Positions 15,655-25,589 of a stretch of DNA of 64,000 nt are shown here, in pieces. The stretch lies in assembly GCF_035982055.1 (NCBI RefSeq), contig NZ_CP108427.1:7253001-7317000 (forward strand). Direction: 5' to 3'. Origin of the DNA: Streptomyces sp. NBC_01288 (GTDB lineage Bacteria > Actinomycetota > Actinomycetes > Streptomycetales > Streptomycetaceae). Position 1 is the first letter of the stretch. Every line of letters begins with the position of its first letter. Under the pieces are notes generated by a model that was not told the origin of the DNA, did not search any database, and saw nothing but the letters and a program-made list of their open reading frames with translations. Made by a program: the position numbers and the translations under genes.

Positions 15655-16155
15655 ATGGACGTGGAACTCGTACGGCTTCAGCCCTGGAGTGAGGGTGACT
15701 TCTGGTTGCTGGAGCGGAACAACGGCCTTGAGATGACCGCTCACTTGGGGGGTCCTGAGAGCGGGGCGCAGCTTGAGGCTCGGCATCGGCGGTATCTCGG
15801 GCTGGGGCGCGGGTGCATGTACCGGGTCGAGTCGGCGGGGAGTGGGGAGACCGTCGGGTCGATCGGGTTCTGGGAGCGGGAGTGGCGGGGGGAGTTCGTG
15901 TGGGAGACCGGGTGGGGGGTCCTGCCCGAGTTCCAGGGGCGCGGGCTCGCTGCCAGGGCGGCCCGTGCCGTTGTCGATGTGGCGCGGGCCGATGGGCGGC
16001 ACCGGTATCTGCATGCCTTTCCGAGCGTCGGCCATCCCGCGTCCAACTCGGTGTGCCGGAAAGCCGGGTTCGCTCTGCTCGGTGAGGTGGAGTTCGAGTA
16101 CCCCAAAGGGCACTGGATCACCTCCAACGACTGGCGGGTCGACCTCCAAGGGTGA
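15655..16155 (+). CDS. GNAT-family N-acetyltransferase
   Basis: A 166-residue protein from ATG 15655; a GTG at 15625 would add ten residues, and neither start has a clear ribosome site. The GNAT core is visible: TVGSIGFWER (beta4), then WETGWGVLPEFQGRGLAARA with the acetyl-CoA loop QGRGLA, and NSVCRKAGFALLGEVEFEY near the end. It probably acetylates a small amine or protein N-terminus; the RimJ-like layout is suggestive only. Confidence 0.8.
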   Translation: MDVELVRLQPWSEGDFWLLERNNGLEMTAHLGGPESGAQLEARHRRYLGLGRGCMYRVESAGSGETVGSIGFWEREWRGEFVWETGWGVLPEFQGRGLAARAARAVVDVARADGRHRYLHAFPSVGHPASNSVCRKAGFALLGEVEFEYPKGHWITSNDWRVDLQG

Positions 16156-16186
16156 CACCGCCGGCCGTCCGAGGGTGATCTGTCTG

Positions 16187-17092
16187 TCAGTTGGGGCTCG
16201 GTGTCCCCAACTCCCTTACCAGCCTTGCCGTTACCGGTACCGCGATTCCCTGTCGCTCCGCCGCCCGTAGCAACGCCCCGCCGATCGCGTCCAGTTCGAG
16301 CGGGCGGCCCGCCTCCGCGTCACGTTGCATCGACGACTTGGTCCCCGGAGGGAACGTGTCGTAGCGGGCCAGTGCGCCAGCCGCGTCCGAGGGGCCGCCG
16401 TACGAGCGGCTCACCGCCGCGGTCTCCTCCAGCAGGGCCGTCAACTCCTCGCGGTGGCGCGTGCGTACGTCGCCGAGGGGGAGGCCGTAGCGGGTGGTGA
16501 GGAGGGCGAGGGGGGCCAGGAAGGTCATCTTGGCCCAGAGTGCGGCTGTTTCGTCGGGCAGGACCTGGGTGGCGGGGCCGGCCGCGTTCAGTGCTGCTGC
16601 CAGTGTGTCGAGGCGGTCGCGGGGGACCTGGTCGCCTGTCAGGTCGATCTCCGCGAACGGGCTGCCGTGTTCAATCACCCCTGGGGCCAAGCGAGTTGAC
16701 TCGACGCGGATGATCGCGGGGGCGACCTGGGTGGGGGTGTAGCGGGCGCGTAGGTGTGCCGGGTGTTCTACGCCGTTCAGGAACGGGACGAGGAGTCCGT
16801 CTCCCAGGGTCTTCGCCGGGACGCGGGTGAGGGCCGCGTCCAGGCTTGTCGCCTTGACCGTGATCAGGCAGGCGTCCACCGGTTCGCGCAGTTCCGTGTC
16901 CGCCTCCACCGGGGCGGTGAAGTCGCCGTAGCGGGTGCTGTGGACCTGGATTCCGTTCGTGCGGAGGGTGTGGGCCGTTTCTTCCCCGGCCAGGCAGATC
17001 ACGCGGTGGCCGGCGCGGGAGAGCAGTGCCGCGAGCAGGCCGCCTACGCCGCCGGGGCCCAGTACCGCCACGGTGAGTTCGTTGTTCGCCAT
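16187..17092 (-). CDS. 2-dehydropantoate 2-reductase (ApbA/PanE) family protein
   Basis: A 301-residue protein with an N-terminal Rossmann motif VLGPGGVGGLLAALL (about residues 10-24), the Lys of ITVKATSLDAAL and the late helical domain with WAKMTFLAPLALL expected for ketopantoate reductases (NADPH, ketopantoate to pantoate). Streptomyces carry several paralogues, so pantothenate synthesis is only one option; oxidoreduction of another 2-keto acid is possible. It is monocistronic. Confidence 0.8.
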   Translation of the reverse strand: MANNELTVAVLGPGGVGGLLAALLSRAGHRVICLAGEETAHTLRTNGIQVHSTRYGDFTAPVEADTELREPVDACLITVKATSLDAALTRVPAKTLGDGLLVPFLNGVEHPAHLRARYTPTQVAPAIIRVESTRLAPGVIEHGSPFAEIDLTGDQVPRDRLDTLAAALNAAGPATQVLPDETAALWAKMTFLAPLALLTTRYGLPLGDVRTRHREELTALLEETAAVSRSYGGPSDAAGALARYDTFPPGTKSSMQRDAEAGRPLELDAIGGALLRAAERQGIAVPVTARLVRELGTPSPN

Positions 17093-17214
17093 GTTGTCGT
17101 GTCCTCTCGTCGGTCGGCCCCGTGCGTGGTGACGGTGGCCGCCTCGGAGGGATCATCGCAGGTGTGTTCGGGAGAGGGGCGGCGGTATCGCTGTGGACGC
17201 GCGAGACTGGGGGT

Positions 17215-17445
17215 ATGTGCCGCAGTATCAAGACGCTTCGACCGCCTGTCCTGCCCGACGAGGCCACGGAGGAGGAGGTTCGTGCCGCCGCGTTGCAGTT
17301 CGTGCGCAAGGTCTCGGGGTTCCGGGCGCCGGCCGCGCACAACCGTGAGGTCTTCGACCACGCGGTTGATGTGATTGCCGAGGCTACGGCCGAGTTGCTT
17401 GCGGGGCTTGAGGTGAGGGGGGCGGGCGCTCCGCGGGGAGCGTAG
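17215..17445 (+). CDS. DUF2277 domain protein
   Basis: A 76-residue soluble protein opening MCRSIKTLRPP, with EEVRAAALQFVRKVSGF and a C-terminal helix, matching DUF2277 throughout. The small three-helix family is found in actinobacteria and has no known function. ATG 17215 is preceded by GGGGG. It is divergent from the ketopantoate reductase-like gene. Confidence 0.8.
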   Translation: MCRSIKTLRPPVLPDEATEEEVRAAALQFVRKVSGFRAPAAHNREVFDHAVDVIAEATAELLAGLEVRGAGAPRGA

Positions 17446-17847
17446 TGATCAAAGCGCGGGTCCGGTGGGGGCTGGTCGCGCCCACGCGGCGGAGCCGCAC
17501 ATTGATACAGCCCCGCGCCCCTGAAAAGCGGATGCGCGCCCCTTGTCCGTAGCGAAGGGGGGCTCTTGAAAAACGAACGGGCGGTCCGTAGTGAAGGTGC
17601 CGGCCGGTGGGGGCTGGTCGCGCAGTTCCCCGCGCCCCTAAAAGACGGACGCGCGCCCCTTGTCCGTAGCGAAGCGGGGCTCCTGAAAACGCACGTGCGG
17701 TCCGTAGCGAAGGTGCCGGCCGGTGGGGGCTGGTCGCGCAGTTCCCCGCGCCCCTAAAAGACGGACGCGCGCCCCTGATCCCTAGCGAAGCCGCGCCCCC
17801 GATCCGAACGAAGCCGCGCCCCCGATCCGTAGCGAAGCCGCGCACCC
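17446..17847. repeat. Array of dispersed G-rich repeats (copies 3-5)
   Basis: This 400-bp interval has no credible gene. It holds one variant copy (about 17462-17523) in which the middle is replaced by CACGCGGCGGAGCCGCAC-type sequence, and two standard copies (about 17606-17641 and 17722-17757). The two standard copies belong to a larger 116-bp unit repeated in tandem (starting 17584 and 17700). The end of the interval contains several degenerate GTCCGTAGCGAAG motifs. Confidence 0.8.
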
Positions 17848-18489
17848 CTAAGGGGCGCTGACCTCCGCCGCCACCCCCGGCTGCCTCCGCATCACGAACG
17901 CCGCCCCAGCCCCCGCCCCGAACAGCGCCAGCAGCGAAACCCCCGTCGCCAGCCAGGTCGCCCCCAGCCACTGCGCCCCGTAGTACCCCAGAGCCACGCT
18001 GTAGGCCGCCCAGGACAGGCCCGCGAGGGCTGACCAGGGGAGGAAGTCTCGGGCTCGGCGGTGGGCGGCGCCTGCGCCCAGGGAGACCACCGAGCGGCCG
18101 GCGGGGGCGAAGCGGGCCAGGATGACCAGGGCGCCGCCGCCTCGGGCCAGGGCGAGGCCGAGACGTTCCTGCGCGGTGGTGAGGCGGCGGGAGCGGGAGA
18201 TCGCGCGGTCCAGGCGGGCGCCGCCGCGCCAGGCCAGCCGGTACGCGACCAGGTCGCCCAGCAGGGACGCGGTCGCGGCGCACGCGATGAGCGCCAGGAT
18301 GCTGGGGACCTCGTGCGGGACGGGAACGGCGTCCGCCGCCGCGCCGGTGCCCGCTGCCGCCGCCGTCGCGGCCGCGATGACCAGGACACCGCTCGGCAGA
18401 ACCGGCAGGAACACATCAAGGAGTACGGACAGGGCGACCATGGCGTAGATCCATGGGCTGCCGGTCAGCGACCCCACACTCTCGAACAA
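17848..18489 (-). CDS. DedA/VTT-family membrane protein
   Basis: A 213-residue integral membrane protein. A TTG at 18489 is preferred because GGGGAGA precedes it; an ATG at 18546 would add 19 basic residues. It shows four or five hydrophobic segments and the DedA signature FAPAGRSVVSLGAGAAHR (normally [FR]xPxxR with a following Gly-rich loop) and YSVALGYYGA. DedA proteins act as lipid-carrier flippases or scramblases and support membrane homeostasis; the cargo here is unknown. Confidence 0.8.
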   Translation of the reverse strand: MFESVGSLTGSPWIYAMVALSVLLDVFLPVLPSGVLVIAAATAAAAGTGAAADAVPVPHEVPSILALIACAATASLLGDLVAYRLAWRGGARLDRAISRSRRLTTAQERLGLALARGGGALVILARFAPAGRSVVSLGAGAAHRRARDFLPWSALAGLSWAAYSVALGYYGAQWLGATWLATGVSLLALFGAGAGAAFVMRRQPGVAAEVSAP

Positions 18490-18727
18490 CGCTTCTCCCC
18501 GTGAACTCCCCCGTGGGCCGCGGCAAAGGCGGCCAGTGACAGCCATACAGCGTACGCCTGGGTGGGTACAGGAGATTCACGGGGGGCGCGTGTGATCCGC
18601 ACAGCGTGTTCACCCGGCTGCCCTGTCCCGAGGGGCGGGGCGGGCCCGTATCCCGTAGCAACGTAAAGGGGATCCAAACGTATCCAACGCATCTAAATGC
18701 ATCTGAACGTGAGGAACGGTACACATC

Positions 18728-19267
18728 ATGGTGGCAGGCATATGTGCGGGCGCCGTCGTCGCGGCACTCCTGGCGAGCGGCGGCGGAGGAGGCAGTGGTG
18801 CTCCTGACGGGTACTGGATGCGGACGGACGCCCGGTTCGCTCCGGTCGGCGCCCTCGTGCCCTCGGCGGCGGTGACGTACGACAGCAAGTTGGTTCCGGC
18901 CGCCGCTTGGATCCAGGTCAGTCAGCACACCGCAGTTAGTGGTGCTACGACCGTGCGGCTGAAGGTCGACGGGATGGTGCCGGGGCACGCGTACGGCGTC
19001 CATGTGCACCAGAAGCCGTGCGGCGCCGACCCGGCCGCCGCTGGCGGGCACTTCCAGCACAAGCCGTCTACCGACCCGGCCGCCACCAACGCCGACAACG
19101 AGGTCTGGCTCGACTTCACCGCCGACGAGCACGGCGCCGCCGAGGCGAGCGCCCGGCACGACTGGGGGTTCCGGCAGGGCGAGGCGTCCTCCGTGGTCAT
19201 CCATGACATGCCCGGCAGCCGCACCCGCGCCGCCTGCTTCACGGTGCCGTTCGGCTGGGCTCCCTGA
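18728..19267 (+). CDS. Secreted Cu/Zn superoxide dismutase-like protein
   Basis: A 179-residue protein with an N-terminal hydrophobic export segment. Copper ligands are recognisable: HVH in YGVHVHQKPC, His in AGGHFQH and His in VVIHDMPG. Zinc ligands could come from GGHFQHKPSTDP and a nearby Asp. Two Cys (KPC and RAACF) would form the conserved disulphide, and an Arg precedes the second Cys. It probably dismutates superoxide outside the membrane, although the shortened zinc loop leaves a SOD-like, non-enzymatic role possible. It is convergent with DoxX, sharing a terminator. Confidence 0.75.
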   Translation: MVAGICAGAVVAALLASGGGGGSGAPDGYWMRTDARFAPVGALVPSAAVTYDSKLVPAAAWIQVSQHTAVSGATTVRLKVDGMVPGHAYGVHVHQKPCGADPAAAGGHFQHKPSTDPAATNADNEVWLDFTADEHGAAEASARHDWGFRQGEASSVVIHDMPGSRTRAACFTVPFGWAP

Positions 19268-19271
19268 CTGG

Positions 19272-19307
19272 ACTGGCCGGTGCCTCTGGGAGGGGGCACC
19301 GGCCAGT
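19272..19307. terminator. Bidirectional terminator
   Basis: Perfect 13-bp inverted repeat (19272-19284 with 19295-19307) around a G-rich 10-nt loop, between the convergent SOD-like and DoxX genes. Confidence 0.8.
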
Positions 19308-19318
19308 CGCTCAGCGGG

Positions 19319-19792
19319 TCAGGCGGCTACCGGCGTGTGGTCCGCCGACGTCCGCTCACCGGCCGCCGTGGCGGACCGCTTCGCGAACAGCCGGTCCACG
19401 CCCAGCGCGCCGGACCCGGTGAACACCAGCAGCAGGAACGCCCAGCAGAACATCGCCGAGGCCTCGCCGCCGTTCTGGATCGGCCACAGGGCCGCCTGCT
19501 GGTGGACGTCGAAGTACGCGTACGCCATCGAGCCCGAGGTGATCAGCGCGGCCACGCGGGTGCCGAGGCCGAGCAGGACGAACGTGCCGCCGACGAGCTG
19601 GATCACGGCCGCGTACCAGCCCGGCCAGGTGCCCGCGGCGAGGGTGCCGCCGTCGGTGCCGGCCGCGCCGCCGAGGATGCCGAAGATCGAGGCCGCTCCG
19701 TGGCAGGCGAAGAGCAGGCCGACGACGATCCGGAACAGGCCGACGGCGTACGGCTGGGCCCTGTTGAGGCGGCCGTTGATGTGAGGGGTCAC
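19319..19792 (-). CDS. DoxX-family membrane protein
   Basis: A 157-residue protein with four membrane segments and the DoxX features GLFRIVVGLLFACHGA near the start and GGTFVLLGLGTRVAALI in the middle. The start is GTG 19792 with AAGGAG 11 nt upstream. DoxX proteins are linked to thiol and redox homeostasis of the membrane in actinobacteria. A palindrome in its promoter (19868-19881) suggests regulation. It faces the SOD-like gene, and both could serve oxidative defence, but they are separate transcripts. Confidence 0.8.
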   Translation of the reverse strand: MTPHINGRLNRAQPYAVGLFRIVVGLLFACHGAASIFGILGGAAGTDGGTLAAGTWPGWYAAVIQLVGGTFVLLGLGTRVAALITSGSMAYAYFDVHQQAALWPIQNGGEASAMFCWAFLLLVFTGSGALGVDRLFAKRSATAAGERTSADHTPVAA

Positions 19793-19867
19793 GTGGGGGG
19801 TGCTCCTTCGGTCGGGCCGGTCCGGGTCGCGGACCGGTCTGGGGACGAGCCGAGTGAGCGATCAACG

Positions 19868-19881
19868 TTAGGTGAACCTAA
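19868..19881. promoter_or_regulatory. Palindrome upstream of DoxX
   Basis: TTAGGT-GA-ACCTAA is a perfect inverted repeat 75 bp upstream of the DoxX start, overlapping the stop codon of the gene before it. Its half-sites resemble DtxR/IdeR iron boxes, but the spacing is shorter than the usual 19-bp box, so the regulator is unknown. Confidence 0.5.
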
Positions 19882-21857
19882 TCAATGCTTGCAAGTTCAA
19901 CATTCGGCCACTGTTCAGCTTCCGTTTGCGGTTCCGGTTCGGCCGTCGCCGCACGTAGAACCGCTCTCGCCACCGCGTCGGCGTCCGAAAGCGTGACCGA
20001 ATCCACCCCTGGACGAGCACCCGCCGCGGTCACCCAGTGCACGCCCTCCGTGGGCACCCCGAACGCGAACCGCCGTGCGTGGACGCCTCCTTGACGGTCG
20101 ATCAGACGGTACGGACGTGGTGTTACGTCGAGTCCGCCCGTTTCGTAACCGTCCACCGTGTGCGGTCGGCACCGGCCCGTCCTCAGCAGCCGGCCGAGCA
20201 GTTCGTCGGCGGTACGGCGCAGGTCCGGTTCGGGGAGCCGCGCCTCTATGAGGGTTGTCACACGCACCGCCGAGCCCGGCACCTCCGGGGAGCGCGCGAC
20301 CCAGGCGCCGTCCGCCTCCCGCACCTCAAGCCGCGGCCCGAGCACCTCCACCACGCCCGCCGCCACCAGCGCCGCCAACTCCTCGATACGGCGCCGGGGC
20401 GGGCCGATCGACAGGAACGCGTTGAGCGGCGTGTACCAACGGTCCAGGTGGTCACGGCGGGAGGTGCCCGCCAGACCGCCGTGGTCGACGACCAGCCGGA
20501 GTTCGTTGCGCAGATCGCGCAGCACGTCCAGGGCCGCCTTGAGCGGGCCGTCCACATTGCCGAGCGCCGCGTGCTCGGCGTCCTCGCGCAGATACGACAG
20601 CAGCCAGTCCCGCCAGGCCGCAGGTTCCGCGAGATCGCGTTCCGTATACGGCCGCGCCAGCCGTTCCCAGCACCAGCGGTCGGCGGTTACGACCCCGAAC
20701 TCGTCCAGGATCAGGGCCTCTTGGGGGTCCCGGTGCGGGACGGCGAGGAAGCGCTCGGTGAATTCCGTCAACTCCGGGCGCCGGGAGGGCCGTAGCAGCG
20801 CGGTGTAGTAGGTCGTCTCCACCTCCTTCGCCACCAACGGCCATATCTCCGTGAGGAATTCGGGCGGCTCGGCGGAGTCGGCGCGTTTACGGAAGGCGGA
20901 TATCGCCTCGGGGGTGAGGAGGAGGGGGGTGTGTCGGCCGTAGGGGCCCTTCGCGTTGTCGCCGCGGGCCTGGTACGGGATGCCTCGGCGTGAACCGGCG
21001 TACAGGCGGGGCTCGTTGCCGGAGGGGAGGTAGCGCAGGCCGCCGTTCTCCGTGCGGACGAAACGGCCGCCCCTGCCTGTCGTCAACAGGGCTGTGTGGT
21101 CGAAGAAGTTGAGGCCCAGGCCGCGCAACAGGACCGGTTCGCCGGGGCGTACGACGGTCAGGTCCACGTCGGCCGGGTTGGCGGGCGGGATGTGGCGCAG
21201 GCCGTGGCGGTCGGCGTAGGAGGTGAGGCGGCGGTGGGTGGTGTCCGGGGCCGTCGGGAGGTGGCCCTGGGCCAGGACCACGGCCGAAAGGGCGGACAGG
21301 GTACGGCCGTTGTCGAGGGTGAGGCACTGGTGGCCGTCGGGAGTGTCGTCGAGGCGTACGGCGCGGGCGGTGTGCGGTTCCACGTGAACGGACTCGGGGG
21401 CCTCGCGGACGGTGCGGGCGAACACCCACTCCAGGTAGCGGCCGTAGTGGGCGCGGGTGGGGTAGTCGTCCGGGCCCAGTTCGGCGGGCGCCCACTCGTG
21501 CAGGCTCGGGCCGGGGCGGACCGGGCCCGAGCAGTCGACGCTGGCGTCGGTGAAGAGGGTCACCTGGGAGGCCACGGTGTTCATCAGCAGCTCGGGGGAC
21601 TGCGCGGAGCGCCAGACGCGGCCGGGGCCCGGGGGCGCCGGGTCGACGACGTGGACGGTGAGCCGGGTGCCGGGCGGGAGGAGGTCCGGCGCGGAGGCGC
21701 AGAGGCGTTCCAGGACGCTGGTGCCGCGCGGACCGGCGCCGACCACGGCGACCGAGACGGAGGCCGGGACGCGGGCCGGTTCGCCGTCGGACGCGTTCAC
21801 TGAAGACAAAGGGGTGACTCCCGGGCGGGTGGGGGCGCAATGGAGCAGACCGCCCAC
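19878..21857 (-). CDS. FAD/NAD(P)-binding oxidoreductase-like protein
   Basis: A 659-residue protein with an FAD-binding Rossmann motif VAVVGAGPRGTSVLERL near residue 35, then HVVDPAPPGPGRVWR (the end-of-strand acidic residue plus conserved GxxW), ALSAVVLAQGHLP and a long C-terminal region. It matches the FAD-NAD(P)-binding family found as stand-alone genes in Streptomyces; such proteins resemble N-hydroxylating monooxygenases, but the reaction is unknown. The annotated GTG at 21857 lacks a clear ribosome site; GTG 21800 (VNASDGEP) is an equally good start. Confidence 0.75.
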   Translation of the reverse strand: MGGLLHCAPTRPGVTPLSSVNASDGEPARVPASVSVAVVGAGPRGTSVLERLCASAPDLLPPGTRLTVHVVDPAPPGPGRVWRSAQSPELLMNTVASQVTLFTDASVDCSGPVRPGPSLHEWAPAELGPDDYPTRAHYGRYLEWVFARTVREAPESVHVEPHTARAVRLDDTPDGHQCLTLDNGRTLSALSAVVLAQGHLPTAPDTTHRRLTSYADRHGLRHIPPANPADVDLTVVRPGEPVLLRGLGLNFFDHTALLTTGRGGRFVRTENGGLRYLPSGNEPRLYAGSRRGIPYQARGDNAKGPYGRHTPLLLTPEAISAFRKRADSAEPPEFLTEIWPLVAKEVETTYYTALLRPSRRPELTEFTERFLAVPHRDPQEALILDEFGVVTADRWCWERLARPYTERDLAEPAAWRDWLLSYLREDAEHAALGNVDGPLKAALDVLRDLRNELRLVVDHGGLAGTSRRDHLDRWYTPLNAFLSIGPPRRRIEELAALVAAGVVEVLGPRLEVREADGAWVARSPEVPGSAVRVTTLIEARLPEPDLRRTADELLGRLLRTGRCRPHTVDGYETGGLDVTPRPYRLIDRQGGVHARRFAFGVPTEGVHWVTAAGARPGVDSVTLSDADAVARAVLRAATAEPEPQTEAEQWPNVELASID

Positions 21858-21898
21858 TGGGAAAGCGGACGGCCCGCCTCATCATGCCCCGAGCGAGG

Positions 21899-23551
<1,653 letters not shown>

Positions 23552-23602
23552 GGTTGATCACCCGCCCCTTGTCTGGTCGGGCTCGCCTCCGGGGCGCCCA
23601 AG

Positions 23603-23668
23603 CCGGTGTCGAGAGCACGACCGTGCTCAGCGCTTCGCGCCTCCGCGCGCTCGCACTCTCGACACCGG
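23603..23668. repeat. Nested inverted repeat
   Basis: Perfect 13-bp arms, CCGGTGTCGAGAG (23603-23615) and its complement (23656-23668). A second perfect 7-bp repeat, GAGCACG/CGTGCTC (23613-23628), overlaps the left arm. It lies between two minus-strand genes and probably forms a branched hairpin. Confidence 0.8.
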
Positions 23669-23689
23669 CGCGCCCCTACGGCTCGCCCT

Positions 23690-23724
23690 CCTCCGTCGCC
23701 CCGTACGGTACGGAACGACGGAGG
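23690..23724 (-). terminator. Hairpin downstream of the HNH nuclease gene
   Basis: Perfect 9-bp arms CCTCCGTCG (23690-23698) and CGACGGAGG (23716-23724), with an inner palindrome CCGTACGGTACGG in the loop. It lies 33 bp past the stop of the HNH gene and is a likely terminator. Confidence 0.65.
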
Positions 23725-23757
23725 TCAGTGACCAGGTTCCGGGGCTGTCGAAAAGGA

Positions 23758-24405
23758 TCAGCAGCCGCTGAGGACCGAGGTGAGCTTGGCCTTCTCGGCG
23801 GTGTCGACCGAGAGGTCGTAGTAGTACTTCACCTGGACCCAGGCACGCACGTAGGTGCAGGCGTACGAGGTGAGCGAGGGCATCCACTCGGCCGGGTCCT
23901 TGTCGCCCTTGGACTGGTTGACGTTGTCGGTGACCGCGAGGAGCTGCGGGCGGGTGACGTCGTTGGCGAAGGACTCGCGCTGGGCGGTGGTCCAGTTGCG
24001 GGCGCCGGAGTCCCAGGCCTCGGCCAGCGGGACGAGGTGGTCGATGTCGACGTCGGAGGCGGCGGTCCAGGTGGCACCGTCGTAGGGGGAGTACCAGCTG
24101 CCGCTGGTGGCGACGCAGGCGGAGGTGGTGACGACGTTCGTACCGTCGCGCTTGAGGATCCACTCACGGGTGTTGCAGGTGCCGCTGATGGTGTCCCAGG
24201 TCGGGAACAGGTCGCGCTCGTAGCCGGTCCTGACCTCGGTCGCCACGGTGAGGGAGGCGAGGTAGGTGCGGGCGGTGGCGGCGCTGACCGGGGTGGGGAG
24301 GGCGGCGGAGGCGGTCGGGCCGTTGAAGAGTCCGGCGAAGGCTATGAGTCCGGTGAGTGCCGCGAGTATGCTGAGCCGTCGTCGACGCGCGTAGAACTTC
24401 GGCAT
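23758..24405 (-). CDS. Secreted HNH (DUF1524-like) nuclease
   Basis: A 215-residue exported protein. ATG 24405 follows AGGGAG. The signal peptide is MPKFYARRRRLS plus a hydrophobic core, ending near TASAA. The nuclease core is DIDHLVPLAEAWDSGA, with catalytic His in the D-x-D-H context, then QLLAVTDNVNQSKGDKDP and a C-terminal W, characteristic of secreted Streptomyces HNH endonucleases of the GmrSD/DUF1524 type. Two Cys pairs (SGTCN, SACVA, YACTY, LSGC) may form disulphides. A role in extracellular DNA degradation is likely. Confidence 0.85.
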   Translation of the reverse strand: MPKFYARRRRLSILAALTGLIAFAGLFNGPTASAALPTPVSAATARTYLASLTVATEVRTGYERDLFPTWDTISGTCNTREWILKRDGTNVVTTSACVATSGSWYSPYDGATWTAASDVDIDHLVPLAEAWDSGARNWTTAQRESFANDVTRPQLLAVTDNVNQSKGDKDPAEWMPSLTSYACTYVRAWVQVKYYYDLSVDTAEKAKLTSVLSGC

Positions 24406-24584
24406 GCGAACTCCCTTGTGGTGTGGGGGTGTTGGAGTGCGAGCGGGGAAATGCTCGCGGTGCCGTGTTGCGGGGAGGTGTGCGTCCGGTAAGAAGCTAG
24501 TGACGTGCGCATGACACAACAAGGGGCGCGGCGAGACTTTCCTCACGGGTGGGCAGGGCCGGTCCTCGCGTACAGTGGATGGCG
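24406..24584. other. Intergenic, upstream of the riboswitch
   Basis: This is the first part of a 396-bp gene-free interval. It holds the divergent promoters of the HNH gene and of the riboswitch transcript; a possible -10 TACAGT lies at 24570-24575. No gene or repeat is seen. Confidence 0.5.
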
Positions 24585-24703
24585 CAGAAGGGGAGTAGCT
24601 CTTCGCCGGACCGTCGACATACTGCTCAGCTCGTCTGAGCCGGCGCCCGGAGGCAGGTTCATCTCGCAGGTGGGATGGGTCGGCCAGCGAGACCTTCGGT
24701 AAA
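24585..24703 (+). promoter_or_regulatory. yybP-ykoY (Mn2+) riboswitch
   Basis: The leader of the TMEM165-type gene has the two conserved loops of this aptamer: AAGGGGAGTAGCTCTTCGCC at the 5' side and CAGCGAGACCTTCGG at the 3' side, with GAAGG/CCTTC able to close P1 and a GC-rich helix (GAGCCGGCGCCCGG region) between. The class senses Mn2+ and in many bacteria controls Mn exporters, which fits the gene 98 bp downstream. A switching hairpin probably lies in 24704-24800. Confidence 0.8.
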
Positions 24704-24801
24704 GCAGTGCACTAGTCGTTTTTCGTGTGCGCTGCCGTGCCGAGGTGTCCGCGGACAGCAAACACACTCTCGGTGGGGCAGCCCCGACCGATTGAGGAAT
24801 C

Positions 24802-25383
24802 TTGATCAGCATCAGCGTGACGGCGCTCGTTTTCGGCGTCGTCTTTCTCGCCGAACTCCCCGACAAGACCGCGCTCGCCGGACTCGTCCTCGGCACCCGT
24901 TACCGCGCCTCGTACGTCTTCGCCGGCGTCGCCGCCGCGTTCCTTCTCCATGTCGTGCTCGCGGTGGCGGCGGGCAGTGTACTGACGCTGCTGCCGCAGC
25001 AGTTGGTGGCCGCGGTGACCGGTGTGCTCTTCCTGGGCGGGGCCGCGGTGCTCCTCTTCAAGAAGGGTGACGACGAGGAGGAGGTCCGCAAGCCGAAGGA
25101 CCAGTCCTTCTGGCGGGTCTCCGGCGCCGGTTTCATGCTCATTCTGGTCGCCGAGTTCGGTGATCTGACCCAGATCATGACGGCCAACCTCGCGGCCCGT
25201 TACGACGATCCGTTCTCCGTCGGGCTCGGTGCGGTGCTGGCGTTGTGGGCGGTGGCCGGGCTGGGCATCGTGGGCGGAAAGGCGCTGATGAAGCGGGTGC
25301 CGTTGAAGTTGATCACGCAGGTCGCGGCGGTGCTGATGCTGGGGCTGGGGGCGTGGAGTCTGTGGGAGGCCGTCGCCGGGTGA
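24802..25383 (+). CDS. TMEM165/GDT1-family manganese exporter
   Basis: A 193-residue, six-TM UPF0016 protein. The two family signatures are present as ELPDKTALAGLVLG (first half, Pro where E-x-G-D has Gly) and EFGDLTQIMTANLAARY (second half), separated by a charged loop (KKGDDEEEVRKPKD). TTG 24802 has GAGGAA just upstream. The family exports Mn2+ (MneA in Vibrio; Gdt1/TMEM165 in eukaryotes). The upstream yybP-ykoY riboswitch strongly supports a manganese-detoxification role. Confidence 0.88.
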   Translation: MISISVTALVFGVVFLAELPDKTALAGLVLGTRYRASYVFAGVAAAFLLHVVLAVAAGSVLTLLPQQLVAAVTGVLFLGGAAVLLFKKGDDEEEVRKPKDQSFWRVSGAGFMLILVAEFGDLTQIMTANLAARYDDPFSVGLGAVLALWAVAGLGIVGGKALMKRVPLKLITQVAAVLMLGLGAWSLWEAVAG

Positions 25384-25589
25384 CGGGGGCCGATGGGGGC
25401 TTTGGCTCGGCGGGGTGAGCTGAACGGTGGGTGAACTGTTCCGGGGGGCGGTGGCGCGATGCCGGTTCGGTTTTGTACCGTAGGGAAACAAAGTGGTTCC
25501 CGTCCGTTCTCCCTGACCGGCGGGCGGGGCCACCTTGTCCCTCCGGGGGTTGACCCGCGTTTCTCTCTCCCGTTCCTTGGAGCCTGCCG

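Noticed and set aside
19868..19881. Definite DtxR/IdeR iron box
   Set aside because: The half-sites resemble one, but the 14-bp length does not fit the 19-bp consensus.
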